Of a stretch of DNA of 64,000 bases, positions 33,951-43,345 are shown piece after piece. This DNA is from JBAYDV01 sp041672845 (GTDB lineage: Bacteria > Bacteroidota > Bacteroidia > Bacteroidales > UBA932), in contig JBAYYV010000001.1 of the NCBI GenBank assembly GCA_041672845.1, positions 310,001 to 374,000 on the forward strand, written 5' to 3'. The position numbers and the translations under genes were made by a program. A model generated the notes under the pieces. That model was not told the DNA's origin. It worked only from the letters and a program-made list of their open reading frames with translations, and did not search any database. Each line of letters starts with the position of its first letter. Position 1 is the stretch's first letter.

Positions 33951-35810
33951 ATGACAAAAGAAACACAAGAAATTAATGAAGTCGAAAAGACTTCTGAAGA
34001 AACAAAACAAGCTGCCGCGCCTAAGCGTAAAAGCAATGCTTCTGTACCTAATGAAAAGTTCGATTGGGATACTTTTGAAGAAAAAGATTCTGAAACTTTA
34101 GCTGAAAGATCAGAAGTGGCTGAAAGTTACAATAAGACATTATCTAAACTCATCGAAAATGATGTAGTAGATGGAACAGTCGTAGCTATTACCAAAAGAG
34201 AGGTTCTTGTTAATATAGGTTTTAAAAGCGAAGGCGTAATCAATATTAATGAATTCCGTTATAATACAGAATTAAAAGTAGGTGATACTGTAGAAGTTTA
34301 TGTAGAAAATGCTGAAGATAAGAAAGGTCAGCTAATTCTTTCTCATAGACAAGCTCGTGCTCTTAGAGCATGGGATAAAGTAAATGCAGCATTTGATACT
34401 AACGAAATCGTTAAAGGTTATGTTAAATGTCGTACTAAAGGTGGTATGATCGTAGATGTATTTGGTATTGAATCATTCTTACCAGGTTCTCAAATCGATG
34501 TTAAACCTATTAGAGATTACGATATGTTCGTTAATAAAACAATGGATTTTAAAATTGTTAAGATTAATCAAGAATTCCGTAACGTAGTCGTTTCACATAA
34601 AGCTCTTATCGAAGCTGAAATCGAAGCTCAGAAAGCTGAAATTATTAGCAAACTTGAAAAAGGACAAATTCTTGAAGGTACTGTTAAGAATATCACTTCT
34701 TACGGTGTTTTCATCGACTTAGGTGGTGTAGATGGTCTTGTTCATATTACAGATTTATCTTGGGGTAGAATTAATCATCCTGAAGAAGTCGTTTCACTTG
34801 ATCAAAAACTTAAAGTCGTTATTCTTGACTTCGATGAAAATAAGAAACGTATTGCTCTAGGTCTTAAACAAATTACTCCTCATCCTTGGGATTCTTTAGA
34901 TCCTGATTTGAAAATAGGTAATGTAGTTAAAGGTAGAGTAGTAGTTATGGCAGATTATGGTGCATTTGTAGAAATTCAGCCAGGTGTTGAAGGTCTTTTA
35001 CATGTATCAGAGATGTCTTGGTCACTTCACCTTCGTTCAGCTCAGGACTTCTTGAAAGTAGGAGATGAAGTAGAAGCAGTTATCTTAACTCTTGATCGTG
35101 AAGACAGAAAAATGTCCCTTGGTCTTAAACAATTAAAAGAAGATCCTTGGACAAATATATTAGAAAAATATCCTATAAATTCTAAACATACTGCTAAAGT
35201 TAGAAACTTTACAAGTTTTGGTATTTTCGTAGAATTAGAAGAAGGTGTAGATGGTCTAGTTCATATTAGTGATTTATCATGGACTAAGAAAGTTAAACAT
35301 CCATCAGAATTTACTTCTATTGGAGAAGATATGGAAGTAGTAGTATTAGAAGTCGATGAAAAAAATCGTCGTTTAAGTTTAGGTCACAAACAATTAGAAG
35401 AAAATCCTTGGGATGTATTTGAAACAGTATTTACCATAGGTTCTATTCATGAAGGAACTATTACTAATTTCGTAGATAATGGTGCTCAAGTATCTCTTCC
35501 TTACGGAATTGATGGATTTGTATCTATTAAGAATCTTGTAAAAGAAGATGGTTCTCAAGCTAAAGCAGATGAGAAACTTAATTTTAAAGTCGTAGAATTT
35601 AATAAATCCAACAAACGTATTATACTTTCTCATATTAGAACATGGAAAGAAGATATGCCTGAAGAACAACATAATTCTAAGAAAGTAGATACTAACACGA
35701 CTAAGAAAGCCGTTAAGAAATTAAAGGCAAATTTAGAAAAAACCACTTTAGGTGATATCTCTGAATTATCTAAATTAAAAGATAAAATGGACAAAGATTC
35801 AGAAAAATAA
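33951..35810 (+). CDS. rpsA: 30S ribosomal protein S1
   Basis: This 619-residue protein binds mRNA on the 30S subunit. Six S1 RNA-binding repeats are visible: VDGTVVAITKREVLVNIG, VKGYVKCRTKGGMIVDV, LEGTVKNITSYGVFIDLGG, VKGRVVVMADYGAFVEI, TAKVRNFTSFGIFVELEEG and HEGTITNFVDNGAQVSL. An acidic Glu/Thr-rich N-terminus and a Lys-rich C-terminal tail flank them. In Bacteroidota, which rarely use Shine-Dalgarno pairing, S1 is thought to be important for initiation. Its stop overlaps the rnz start by one base. Confidence 0.97.
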   Translation: MTKETQEINEVEKTSEETKQAAAPKRKSNASVPNEKFDWDTFEEKDSETLAERSEVAESYNKTLSKLIENDVVDGTVVAITKREVLVNIGFKSEGVININEFRYNTELKVGDTVEVYVENAEDKKGQLILSHRQARALRAWDKVNAAFDTNEIVKGYVKCRTKGGMIVDVFGIESFLPGSQIDVKPIRDYDMFVNKTMDFKIVKINQEFRNVVVSHKALIEAEIEAQKAEIISKLEKGQILEGTVKNITSYGVFIDLGGVDGLVHITDLSWGRINHPEEVVSLDQKLKVVILDFDENKKRIALGLKQITPHPWDSLDPDLKIGNVVKGRVVVMADYGAFVEIQPGVEGLLHVSEMSWSLHLRSAQDFLKVGDEVEAVILTLDREDRKMSLGLKQLKEDPWTNILEKYPINSKHTAKVRNFTSFGIFVELEEGVDGLVHISDLSWTKKVKHPSEFTSIGEDMEVVVLEVDEKNRRLSLGHKQLEENPWDVFETVFTIGSIHEGTITNFVDNGAQVSLPYGIDGFVSIKNLVKEDGSQAKADEKLNFKVVEFNKSNKRIILSHIRTWKEDMPEEQHNSKKVDTNTTKKAVKKLKANLEKTTLGDISELSKLKDKMDKDSEK

Positions 35811-36778
35811 TGAAATGTTCATTCATATCGTTAGGAGTAGCTTCGGCTCTTCCTACGATTGGTAGATATCCAAGCGCTCATGTATTATGTATACATGGGC
35901 GTTTGTTTCTTATCGATTGTGGCGAATCGACTCAAATATTGCTGAAAAAGCATGGCATTTCCCTTATGAAAATAAATAATATATTTATTTCTCATATTCA
36001 TGGAGATCATATTTTTGGTTTGTTTGGGCTTTTGTCTACCATGTCTTTATTACATAGGGAGACATCTATAAATATTTATGCTCCTAGAGATGCTGCTGAT
36101 ATTATTAAATTTATTAAAGAAAAATTTGGACAAGGATTTCTTTTTGAAATTAACCATATAATAACAGATAGTGAAGAAGGTGTTTATAAAATTTTAGATG
36201 AAGATTATTTAGAAGTATATTCTATACCATTGCAGCACAGAATCCCTACTAGAGGCTATTTATTTAAGGAAAAATCTGGGGAACTAAATATTATTAAAGA
36301 AAAAATAGAGCAGTATCACCTTACCATAGATGAAATTAAATCATTAAAAAAAGGGAAAGATATTATTAGGGGGCATAGAGATTCTAACTTAGGCTCGTCG
36401 TCAGAGAGCATAGTTACTACTGACTTAAATCTACAGATCCTTAAATCTAAAGAATTTTGTCATAAGCCTAAAAAACTTAAATCTTTTGCTTATTGTTCTG
36501 ATACTAAGGTATTTCCTGAACTTATAGAATATGTAAAAGGGGTAGATTTATTATTTCATGAAGCCACTTATGCTGATTCTGAGAAAGAAAAGGCTGCTTT
36601 ACATTTTCATTCTACGGCTTCTCAAGCTGCCGCTATTGCTGATCAAGCAGAGGTTAAAGAATTAGTAATCGGTCACTATTCTTCTAGATACAACGATCTT
36701 TCTGAGTTATTAACTGAATCAAGGAAGATTTTCCCGAATTCCTTTTTAGCTAAAGAAGGATTAGAGTTTGAGTTCTAA
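35810..36778 (+). CDS. rnz: Ribonuclease Z
   Basis: This 322-residue metallo-beta-lactamase-fold endonuclease trims tRNA 3' trailers. FISHIHGDHIFGLFGLLSTM near residue 60 holds the HxHxDH zinc motif, and CSDTKVFPELIEYVKGVDLL and LLFHEATYADS hold the other metal ligands; HFHSTASQAAAIA is also typical. The start overlaps the rpsA stop (TAATG), so it is coupled to S1 translation. Length matches bacterial RNase Z. Confidence 0.95.
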   Translation: MKCSFISLGVASALPTIGRYPSAHVLCIHGRLFLIDCGESTQILLKKHGISLMKINNIFISHIHGDHIFGLFGLLSTMSLLHRETSINIYAPRDAADIIKFIKEKFGQGFLFEINHIITDSEEGVYKILDEDYLEVYSIPLQHRIPTRGYLFKEKSGELNIIKEKIEQYHLTIDEIKSLKKGKDIIRGHRDSNLGSSSESIVTTDLNLQILKSKEFCHKPKKLKSFAYCSDTKVFPELIEYVKGVDLLFHEATYADSEKEKAALHFHSTASQAAAIADQAEVKELVIGHYSSRYNDLSELLTESRKIFPNSFLAKEGLEFEF

Positions 36779-36839
36779 TACTCTGAAAAATTTCATTAAA
36801 CTTAATAAGAATTAATAATTATAATATAACTTAGTGATT

Positions 36840-38090
36840 ATGAAAAAGTTATTATCCATACTAGTACTTAGTGCACTTGTATTTTCTGTAAGTAGTCAGA
36901 TTCAAGCACAGTCTAAAAGAGAAACTCGTTTATATGAAAAATCTTTAACGAAAGATAATTTGAGATTTTATAAAAAGTTTATTAATAAATTTCCTGAATC
37001 TCAGTACTTTACAGAAATACAAGATAGAAGAGATTCCGTTGTTTTTTTCAGTTTGGATACTAATAACGTATTAGATTATTATAGTTTTATGGATACATAT
37101 AAGAATTCTAAGTATTCAGATAAAGCTGATTCTTATATTTCTAATTTATCTAAATCTGACCTTTCTCGAGATGAAGTTTATACTATAATAGAAAAACTAT
37201 TAGCAGATAAATTTAATTCTAATATAATGTTTACTAATATTAAAATTAGAAATGTCGAAACTATTGTAGGTATTATTTATAATAATAATAATAAATTTCA
37301 TATTTTTAAATTAGTTAATACTGATTCTAAGTGGATTATGGAATCTTACTTAGATGAGGATATATATACTAGAAAAGATGATTTAAATACTATTAAGTTT
37401 GAAGATTTGGATTTTACTAATATTGGTTATAATAAGACTTTAGTATTTTCATATGTTAATACAGTTAAACCTTTGAATGAAACTAAGAAATATGACAATA
37501 TTGAGTATGTTACTAATTTATATGATTTAAACAATCACTCAGTTTTTTCAGCTATGTTTAGTGGCAAATTTTTATCATTGGATAATGGTGTTTCTAAAAT
37601 AGAAGGTGAAAGTGTAGATCTTATAGCTTATAAAACTTGTCCTACTAATCAAATGAAGTATTTATTATCTAATATAAATGCTAATAAAAATCTTATTAAA
37701 ATTTCACTAAAAGATGATATCAGTGATGCTTCTATTCATTGGTGGTATATGGCTAATGAAAGCTTAACTCCATCAGTTAAATTTGGTGTATTGAATGATG
37801 AATGTTCTATAGTAGATAAATATCGTAGTCAAATAAAGGGTAGAGTAGCTTCTTCTTTATATATTGCTAATATTATAGATTTTAGAGGTCAGACGATGGT
37901 TATAGCGTATAATAAGAGAGATAAACAATATCTTTTATTATGGTGTGAACCTATTTGTCTTAATCCAGATACTGATAAATATCTTAGTAATATACGTTTC
38001 GAAAATGCTTCTAATTTAGCCTTCTACTATTATATAGGTCACAGTTTAATAAAGAAACATCTTAGTATTTCTCAAAAACGTTTCCGATAA
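36840..38090 (+). CDS. Exported protein of unknown function
   Basis: This 416-residue protein begins with a clear signal peptide, MKKLLSILVLSALVFSVSSQ, cut near AQSK. The segment that follows, FYKKFINKFPESQYFTEI and then FMDTYKNSKYSDKADSYI, looks like two short helical TPR-type repeats of the kind seen in YbgF-like proteins. The rest is beta-rich and rich in Asn, Asp and Lys, with no motif I recognise. I use the ATG at 36840; a GTG two codons upstream is less likely because it would precede the signal peptide's lysines with extra hydrophobic residues. It is probably periplasmic. Confidence 0.65.
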   Translation: MKKLLSILVLSALVFSVSSQIQAQSKRETRLYEKSLTKDNLRFYKKFINKFPESQYFTEIQDRRDSVVFFSLDTNNVLDYYSFMDTYKNSKYSDKADSYISNLSKSDLSRDEVYTIIEKLLADKFNSNIMFTNIKIRNVETIVGIIYNNNNKFHIFKLVNTDSKWIMESYLDEDIYTRKDDLNTIKFEDLDFTNIGYNKTLVFSYVNTVKPLNETKKYDNIEYVTNLYDLNNHSVFSAMFSGKFLSLDNGVSKIEGESVDLIAYKTCPTNQMKYLLSNINANKNLIKISLKDDISDASIHWWYMANESLTPSVKFGVLNDECSIVDKYRSQIKGRVASSLYIANIIDFRGQTMVIAYNKRDKQYLLLWCEPICLNPDTDKYLSNIRFENASNLAFYYYIGHSLIKKHLSISQKRFR

Positions 38091-38118
38091 TATATTCTTA
38101 AAAGTATTTAACTGAGTT

Positions 38119-39156
38119 CTATTTCTGAGAATTTAAGACTTTATGGAATTTCCTAGCTAATTTTAGGTGTTGACGATATGTACTTGAAAATAAGTGAGTA
38201 CCATCTAACTCAGGATTAGCACAGAAGTATAAATAATTATGATGCTGATAATTTAATACGGCGTCTATAGCATTTATAGTAGGAATAGTAATAGGACCAG
38301 GAGGGAGGCCTCTATATTTATATGTATTATATGGAGATTTAATTCTTAAGTGATTATATAATATTCTATTTACTTGTATATTCTGCTGTAATAAGATATA
38401 ATGTATAGTAGGATCTGCTTGTATTTTCATATGCCTTTTTAGTCGATTAACATATACACCTGCTATAGTAGGCTGTTCAGTCTCATAATTGGATTCTTCT
38501 ACGACTATAGATGCGAGAGTTATTATTTCCTGAGGAGTCATTTTTAGTTCTTGGGCAGACGCCAATCTAGTTTTATTCCAGAAATTTTGATATTCTTTGT
38601 AAAATCTGTTTACTAATTCCTGAGGTTCAATAGTCCAAAATATCTGATAAGTATTAGGAATAAACAAGGCTATGAAGTTGTCTTTATTAAAACCTAAACT
38701 ATCTATTAAATTTTCATCTGAAAATACTTCAGCGAATTTAGCTGAGTCTGCTTCACATTTAGTTCCTAAGTAATTAGCTAATTTATTCACTGTTCTAATA
38801 TGAGCAGGAAGAATTAAATTCATAGGTTTTTGCCAGTTATTACAAATAGTTCTAATAATCTGAGTATTAGACATTTCTTTAGTCAATAAAAATCTACCTG
38901 CTTCGAAGTGATCTTTAAAAACTTCTTTATTAGCGACTTTTTCAAATCTGTCCCAATTAATGATAGCGGTACTGCTTTTTAATGAATCTAATACATCTTG
39001 ATATGTAGCATTCTCATGAATTAAAACTATAGTATTTTCTGATATATTGTGTTTCTTATAAGTAATATACCAGTCTATTACATAGAATAATACACATATA
39101 AATAATAATATAGATATTATCAGAATGCTTCTATTCTTTCTGTTTACTTTAGCCAT
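38119..39156 (-). CDS. mltG: Endolytic murein transglycosylase MltG
   Basis: This 345-residue protein has one N-terminal membrane anchor (ILIISILLFICVLFYVIDWY) and a YceG-type catalytic domain. ITLASIVVEESNYETEQPTI contains the catalytic glutamate, followed by VYVNRLKRHMKIQADPTIHY, YNTYKYRGLPPGPI and YLYFCANPELDGTHLFS, all conserved in MltG. It cuts nascent peptidoglycan strands and may set glycan length. It is two bases from the GH73/LysM gene, so the two wall enzymes form one operon. Confidence 0.95.
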   Translation of the reverse strand: MAKVNRKNRSILIISILLFICVLFYVIDWYITYKKHNISENTIVLIHENATYQDVLDSLKSSTAIINWDRFEKVANKEVFKDHFEAGRFLLTKEMSNTQIIRTICNNWQKPMNLILPAHIRTVNKLANYLGTKCEADSAKFAEVFSDENLIDSLGFNKDNFIALFIPNTYQIFWTIEPQELVNRFYKEYQNFWNKTRLASAQELKMTPQEIITLASIVVEESNYETEQPTIAGVYVNRLKRHMKIQADPTIHYILLQQNIQVNRILYNHLRIKSPYNTYKYRGLPPGPITIPTINAIDAVLNYQHHNYLYFCANPELDGTHLFSSTYRQHLKLARKFHKVLNSQK

Positions 39157-39158
39157 AT

Positions 39159-40148
39159 TTATCTATATTTTTTACATCTTAGATAGATTTCTTCACCATC
39201 TATAGGAGCTAATACTGTTTCAGGAATATCATTGTATTTATAAATACTACTTAAACGAACAGCATATTTCTGTGCTAAATCATAATAATTATCACCATCT
39301 TCAGCAATATGCATTTCTAAGTATTTTTGAGCTCTTTTTCTCTTCTTTTCTAGATATATTATGGTTCCATTCGTTATAGTTCTATTTTCTTTTAAATCAT
39401 TAAACCGTAAAAGTTCATGAGTAAAAAGATTATATTCTTTAGCTATACTCTCGTAAGTATCATAAGAAGAAGCTATTATATAAGTTACTTTATTTCTAGT
39501 GTATAGGGTTCTTATATTAGAAATATTATAGAAAGAAGAACTTCTAGTAGGAATAAATTTTTTAACTGCTTGTAATTGAGTAGGAGTAGGTGGTATGATT
39601 TTTTTTCTTCTATGTTTTGAATGAAGAACTTCTTTATCATATCTATAAAGCTGATAATCTTCTATAATTTTTATAAGACGATTAGCATATTTAGGATCAG
39701 TGGCATAACCTGCTTTCTTAAGACCTTGGGCCCATGCTTTATAATTAGTAGGTTTTAAATTAAATAGAAAACTATATCTATTTCTATATCGAATAAAATT
39801 ACTATGATCTATATAAGAATCTGATGCTTTAGAATATTTTCTGAAACATTCATTTTTTTTATCATCATCTTGATGAATAGTCGGACCATCCCAATTTTGG
39901 TGACATTTAATACCAAAATGGTTATTACCTTTACGCGCTAATGTAGAATTACCATTTCCTGATTCTAAACAACCTTGAGCTAAAGTAATACTAGCTGGAA
40001 TACCAGATTTGTGCATTTGTCGTATAGCTATCTCTTTATATTTCATAATATACTCTCTTCTGGATTGGTTTTGGGAATACACAACTATAGAAGACAGTAT
40101 GAATAAGGCAAATACAGATAAAAGAATATATGAGGAATCCCTTTTCAT
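39159..40148 (-). CDS. GH73-type glucosaminidase with LysM domain
   Basis: This 329-residue wall hydrolase has a signal anchor at the N-terminus (YILLSVFALFILSSIVVYSQ), a glucosaminidase domain at about residues 35-170 (MHKSGIPASITLAQGCLESG with the catalytic glutamate, NNHFGIKCHQNWDG, KKAGYATDPKYANRLIKII), and LysM-like repeats in the second half, for example DGDNYYDLAQKYAVRLSSI. It probably cleaves between N-acetylglucosamine and N-acetylmuramic acid. It is the first gene of the unit with mltG. Confidence 0.9.
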   Translation of the reverse strand: MKRDSSYILLSVFALFILSSIVVYSQNQSRREYIMKYKEIAIRQMHKSGIPASITLAQGCLESGNGNSTLARKGNNHFGIKCHQNWDGPTIHQDDDKKNECFRKYSKASDSYIDHSNFIRYRNRYSFLFNLKPTNYKAWAQGLKKAGYATDPKYANRLIKIIEDYQLYRYDKEVLHSKHRRKKIIPPTPTQLQAVKKFIPTRSSSFYNISNIRTLYTRNKVTYIIASSYDTYESIAKEYNLFTHELLRFNDLKENRTITNGTIIYLEKKRKRAQKYLEMHIAEDGDNYYDLAQKYAVRLSSIYKYNDIPETVLAPIDGEEIYLRCKKYR

Positions 40149-40175
40149 TTCTAATTATTATTAATATGAGTATTA

Positions 40176-40183
40176 CAAAAATA
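40176..40183 (-). promoter_or_regulatory. Promoter -7 box for the GH73-mltG unit
   Basis: The minus strand reads TATTTTTG, 27 bases before the ATG at 40148. It is divergent from the cdd box at 40197. Confidence 0.45.
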
Positions 40184-40196
40184 CGAAATGTATTAG

Positions 40197-40204
40197 TATA
40201 TTTG
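40197..40204 (+). promoter_or_regulatory. Promoter -7 box for cdd
   Basis: TATATTTG matches TAnnTTTG and ends 19 bases before the GTG start at 40224. Confidence 0.5.
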
Positions 40205-40223
40205 TAAAAATAAATGACTAAAA

Positions 40224-40703
40224 GTGAAAAAAAACTTAATTATTAAGTATAAAGAATATTCTAAGATTAAAGAATTAAATATCGAAGAAATAAATCTTAT
40301 TGCTTCAGCTACTGAAGCTATTAAATCTTCTTATGCACCATATTCTAATTTTAATGTAGGTGCAGCAGTACTTATGACTGGTGGTCAGATTATTATCGGT
40401 TCAAATCAAGAAAACGCTGCTTATCCTTCAGGGTTATGTGCTGAAAGAACAGCCATATTTAGTGCTCATACACAGTTTCCTAAAGAAAATATGCTTGCCA
40501 TCGCTATAGTAGCAGGTAAAAATGGAAAAATTTTATTAACACCAGCATATCCATGTGGCGCTTGTAGACAAGTTATGGCTGAAAGTCAGTTAAGATCTGG
40601 GAAACCTCTAAAAATTATTTGTGCAGGCAAAAATAAGATTCAAGTATTCGAAGGTATAGAAAATATATTACCTTTCATTTTTGATGGAAAAAGTTTAGAT
40701 TAA
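40224..40703 (+). CDS. cdd: Cytidine deaminase
   Basis: This 159-residue enzyme deaminates cytidine and deoxycytidine for salvage. SYAPYSNFNVGAAVL, NQENAAYPSGLCAERTAIF with the catalytic CAE, and PAYPCGACRQVMAE with the zinc cysteines are all present. The start is a GTG. An ATG at 40213 is in another frame and stops after ten codons, while the GTG gives the N-terminal length usual for Bacteroidota homologues. It converges on the AlkD-like gene. Confidence 0.95.
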   Translation: MKKNLIIKYKEYSKIKELNIEEINLIASATEAIKSSYAPYSNFNVGAAVLMTGGQIIIGSNQENAAYPSGLCAERTAIFSAHTQFPKENMLAIAIVAGKNGKILLTPAYPCGACRQVMAESQLRSGKPLKIICAGKNKIQVFEGIENILPFIFDGKSLD

Positions 40704-40731
40704 ATCAGTTTTAAGAGTAATCTATAAATAA

Positions 40732-41592
40732 TTAAGCTCTTAACCACTCCAATCTTTCGTTTTCAGGATATTTTTCTATGGCATATCTTAATGTAGTACG
40801 AGACATGTCATTAATATGATTCTGTAAGAATAGATCTAATTCTTCTTTATTTACTTTTCCCATTTCTCTAAGAGCCCAACCTACAGCTTTATTAATTAAA
40901 TCATTCTTATCAGAAAGTAATTCTGAAGAAATTATTTTACATTGATGATAACAATGTTTTTTCACTAAAGCTATGCATGTGACTATAGATATTCTTCTTT
41001 CCCAAATATCATCAGATTTTGATAGATCAAAAAGAATTTGATTAATTGAATCAGTAGTTACAGCTTGAGCTAAATCGCATTCGATATTCTTAATATTTCC
41101 ATTAATTTTATTACAATAAAGAATCCATGTTCCTAAAATATCTTGACATGTAGTATCTACAAGATCCCAATTGTTTATATAAGAAGTATGACTTAAATAA
41201 AAATCTTTACATTCTTTCGCTAAGTTTTCACTAGGAAGAACCTCGTCAAATTCATCTACTATTACACCTAATTTAGCTAATTGAGCTATACGTTTTCTTT
41301 TATTATATGCTAGATTTAGATGTTTATTGAATTTATTAGATAAAAGTAATAGGGCACACATACGTTCTTCATGAAATTTAGATTTTAGAAGTTCATCTAT
41401 GTTATCTAGTTGAATTTTTTTTGCGTATTTTTTGACAACAGTCCTAATATCAGGCATACTTATTCCTAAAAATTTATCACCCTCACCATATTCTCCTTTT
41501 CCAGTCTTAAAATATATTTTAGAATGTTCTTTTCTTTTATCAGAAGAATAACTTTTTAATTCTTGTTTAATAAGATTAATCGTTTCACTCAT
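40732..41592 (-). CDS. AlkD-like DNA alkylation repair protein
   Basis: This 286-residue all-helical protein matches the COG4912 alkylation repair family of HEAT-like DNA glycosylases. IYFKTGKGEYGEGDKFLGIS and MPDIRTVVKKYAK near the start, FHEERMCALLLLSNKF, YINNWDLVDTTCQDILG and NKAVGWALREMGKV are typical of it. Such enzymes remove alkylated bases without flipping them. It is somewhat longer than the usual 220-240 residues because of an extra segment in the middle. It is a single gene. Confidence 0.87.
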   Translation of the reverse strand: MSETINLIKQELKSYSSDKRKEHSKIYFKTGKGEYGEGDKFLGISMPDIRTVVKKYAKKIQLDNIDELLKSKFHEERMCALLLLSNKFNKHLNLAYNKRKRIAQLAKLGVIVDEFDEVLPSENLAKECKDFYLSHTSYINNWDLVDTTCQDILGTWILYCNKINGNIKNIECDLAQAVTTDSINQILFDLSKSDDIWERRISIVTCIALVKKHCYHQCKIISSELLSDKNDLINKAVGWALREMGKVNKEELDLFLQNHINDMSRTTLRYAIEKYPENERLEWLRA

Positions 41593-41792
41593 AAGGTTAG
41601 ATAGTTTTTGTTAAAGCGTAATTTTATTAGTCACATTTTTCATTATAAATGTGAATATACGAAAATAAACCATAATATCCAAGTAATTAAACAGATATGT
41701 TTCTGAATATTAGAGATATAAAGAAGTGAATAATGGAATAAATAAAGTTTTAAAATGTAAAGCTAAAAAGAAAATAAATGGGCATAAAAAAA

Positions 41793-41888
41793 GGGTAAGC
41801 TTAATACATCGCATCGCTCAACTACTATACCCTTGCTACCTTCCGATCCTGGGGGATTAAGTAGGAGCTGATCGTGTATGACTTACCC
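41793..41888 (-). ncRNA. ffs: Signal recognition particle RNA (4.5S type)
   Basis: On the minus strand the 96-base RNA begins GGGTAAG and ends CTTACCC, which pair to close a long hairpin. The tip (41830-41855) contains GGATCGGAAGGTAGCAAGGG, the domain IV element with the GGAA loop and internal AGCA bulge bound by Ffh. A matching promoter sits just upstream with its -7 box five bases before the first G. The rest of the 41593-41946 gap is AT-rich without genes. Confidence 0.93.
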
Positions 41889-41892
41889 TTTA

Positions 41893-41922
41893 CAAAGATA
41901 TTAAAAATTTGTTATAGTCCAA
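41893..41922 (-). promoter_or_regulatory. Promoter for the SRP RNA
   Basis: On the minus strand TTG (41922-41920) is followed after 19 bases by TATCTTTG (41900-41893), a full Bacteroidota -33/-7 pair. The RNA start at 41888 fits the expected transcription start. Confidence 0.72.
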
Positions 41923-41934
41923 TATTCTTTTGAT

Positions 41935-41942
41935 TATCTTTG
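41935..41942 (+). promoter_or_regulatory. Promoter -7 box directly before mnmA
   Basis: TATCTTTG followed by CC lies four bases before the ATG at 41947, so transcripts are probably leaderless or nearly so. A TTG at 41909 is 23 bases upstream of the box, a little far for a -33 element. It overlaps the divergent SRP RNA promoter region. Confidence 0.55.
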
Positions 41943-41946
41943 CCAA

Positions 41947-43332
41947 ATGATGGATAAATATATAAATAAGAAAATTGCTGTAGGATTATCTGGTGGTGTG
42001 GATTCTAGTGTGGCTTTATGGTTACTTAAACAACAAGGATATGATGTATTTGCATTATTCATGCAGAATTGGCACGATACTACAGGAACTTTGCATGGGG
42101 AATGTGAGTGGGAAGAAGAATTACAAGTGGCTAAAATGGTAGCTAAAAAAGTCGATGTACCATTTCATTTTGTGGATTTATCTAAAGAATATCGTAAACA
42201 AGTAGTGGATTATATGTTCGATGAATATGATAAAGGTCGTACCCCTAATCCAGATGTATTATGTAATTCTAAAATCAAATTTGCTGCTTTTTTAAGATAT
42301 GCTAAAGAATTAGGTGCAGATTATGTAGCTACTGGTCATTATTGCCAGCAGGATGAATTTGTAGATGCTAATGGTAAATCTATTTATAAAATTATTTCAG
42401 GTACAGACAAGAATAAGGATCAAACTTATTTTTTATGCCAATTGACTCAAGAACAGCTTTCTATGTCTATGTTTCCAATAGGCCATCTATGTAAGCCAGA
42501 GGTGAGAAAAATAGCAGCTGCGGCAGGATTACCTTCTGCTGATAAGAAAGACTCTCAAGGGATTTGTTTCGTTGGAAAAGTAGATCTTCCTATATTTTTA
42601 CAGCAGAAATTAAAAGCTAAAGAGGGTAGAGTAATAGAGATTTTTAAAGATTTTTATGACCATTTGGAAGGGTATCCAGGTTATGCACCTAATATGAATT
42701 TCGAAGAAGAATCTCATCAAGAAGGAAGGGATATAATAATGCATGCGGCTGATGTCAATGCTGATAGTAAAATTATGGCTGACAAGCAGAATTCAAATAA
42801 GTATAATGATTTTTCTTTAGAAAAAAATGATTGTATTTCAGAAAATTCTTTATGTGAAATGGCCTATGAATATGAATATAAATCTTCTGATGGTAAAGAT
42901 ATAGGAAAACATTTTGGTGCACAATTCTTTACTATTGGTCAGAGAAAAGGTCTTAATATCGGTGGACATAAAGAATCTATTTTCGTAATTCACACAGATA
43001 TTAAAAATAATCTAATTTATGTAGGTCAAGGACATCATTTTCCAGGACTTTTAAGAAAAGCTTTATTTATTCAATCAAAAGAAATCCATTGGATAAGAGA
43101 AGATTTAAAAATGGAATTAGGAGAGGCGAGAGAATATCTTGTAAGAATAAGATATCGACAGCCATTACAGAAAGCTGTATTATTTAGACGCTCTAATGGT
43201 ATATATATAATATTTAAAGAATACCAGAGAGGAATTAGTGCTGGACAATTTGCTGCCTGGTATTCAGTAGATGATTTAGAAATGTTAGGGAGTGGAGTTA
43301 TTTTCTCTATATATCCTCCTAAAAAACATTAG
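41947..43332 (+). CDS. mnmA: tRNA-specific 2-thiouridylase MnmA (with an extra segment)
   Basis: This 461-residue enzyme thiolates U34 of Lys, Glu and Gln tRNAs. It has the PP-loop GLSGGVDSSVALWLLKQQGY at the start, GRTPNPDVLCNSKIKF with the first active cysteine, ATGHYCQ, and KKDSQGICFVGKV with the second. The C-terminal barrel has FFTIGQRKGLNIGG and ISAGQFAAWY. Between about residues 238 and 318 there is a Glu/Asp/Asn-rich stretch absent from ordinary 360-380-residue MnmA. A second ATG lies one codon downstream and could be the true start. Confidence 0.94.
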   Translation: MMDKYINKKIAVGLSGGVDSSVALWLLKQQGYDVFALFMQNWHDTTGTLHGECEWEEELQVAKMVAKKVDVPFHFVDLSKEYRKQVVDYMFDEYDKGRTPNPDVLCNSKIKFAAFLRYAKELGADYVATGHYCQQDEFVDANGKSIYKIISGTDKNKDQTYFLCQLTQEQLSMSMFPIGHLCKPEVRKIAAAAGLPSADKKDSQGICFVGKVDLPIFLQQKLKAKEGRVIEIFKDFYDHLEGYPGYAPNMNFEEESHQEGRDIIMHAADVNADSKIMADKQNSNKYNDFSLEKNDCISENSLCEMAYEYEYKSSDGKDIGKHFGAQFFTIGQRKGLNIGGHKESIFVIHTDIKNNLIYVGQGHHFPGLLRKALFIQSKEIHWIREDLKMELGEAREYLVRIRYRQPLQKAVLFRRSNGIYIIFKEYQRGISAGQFAAWYSVDDLEMLGSGVIFSIYPPKKH

Positions 43333-43345
43333 TTTATCCATTAAA

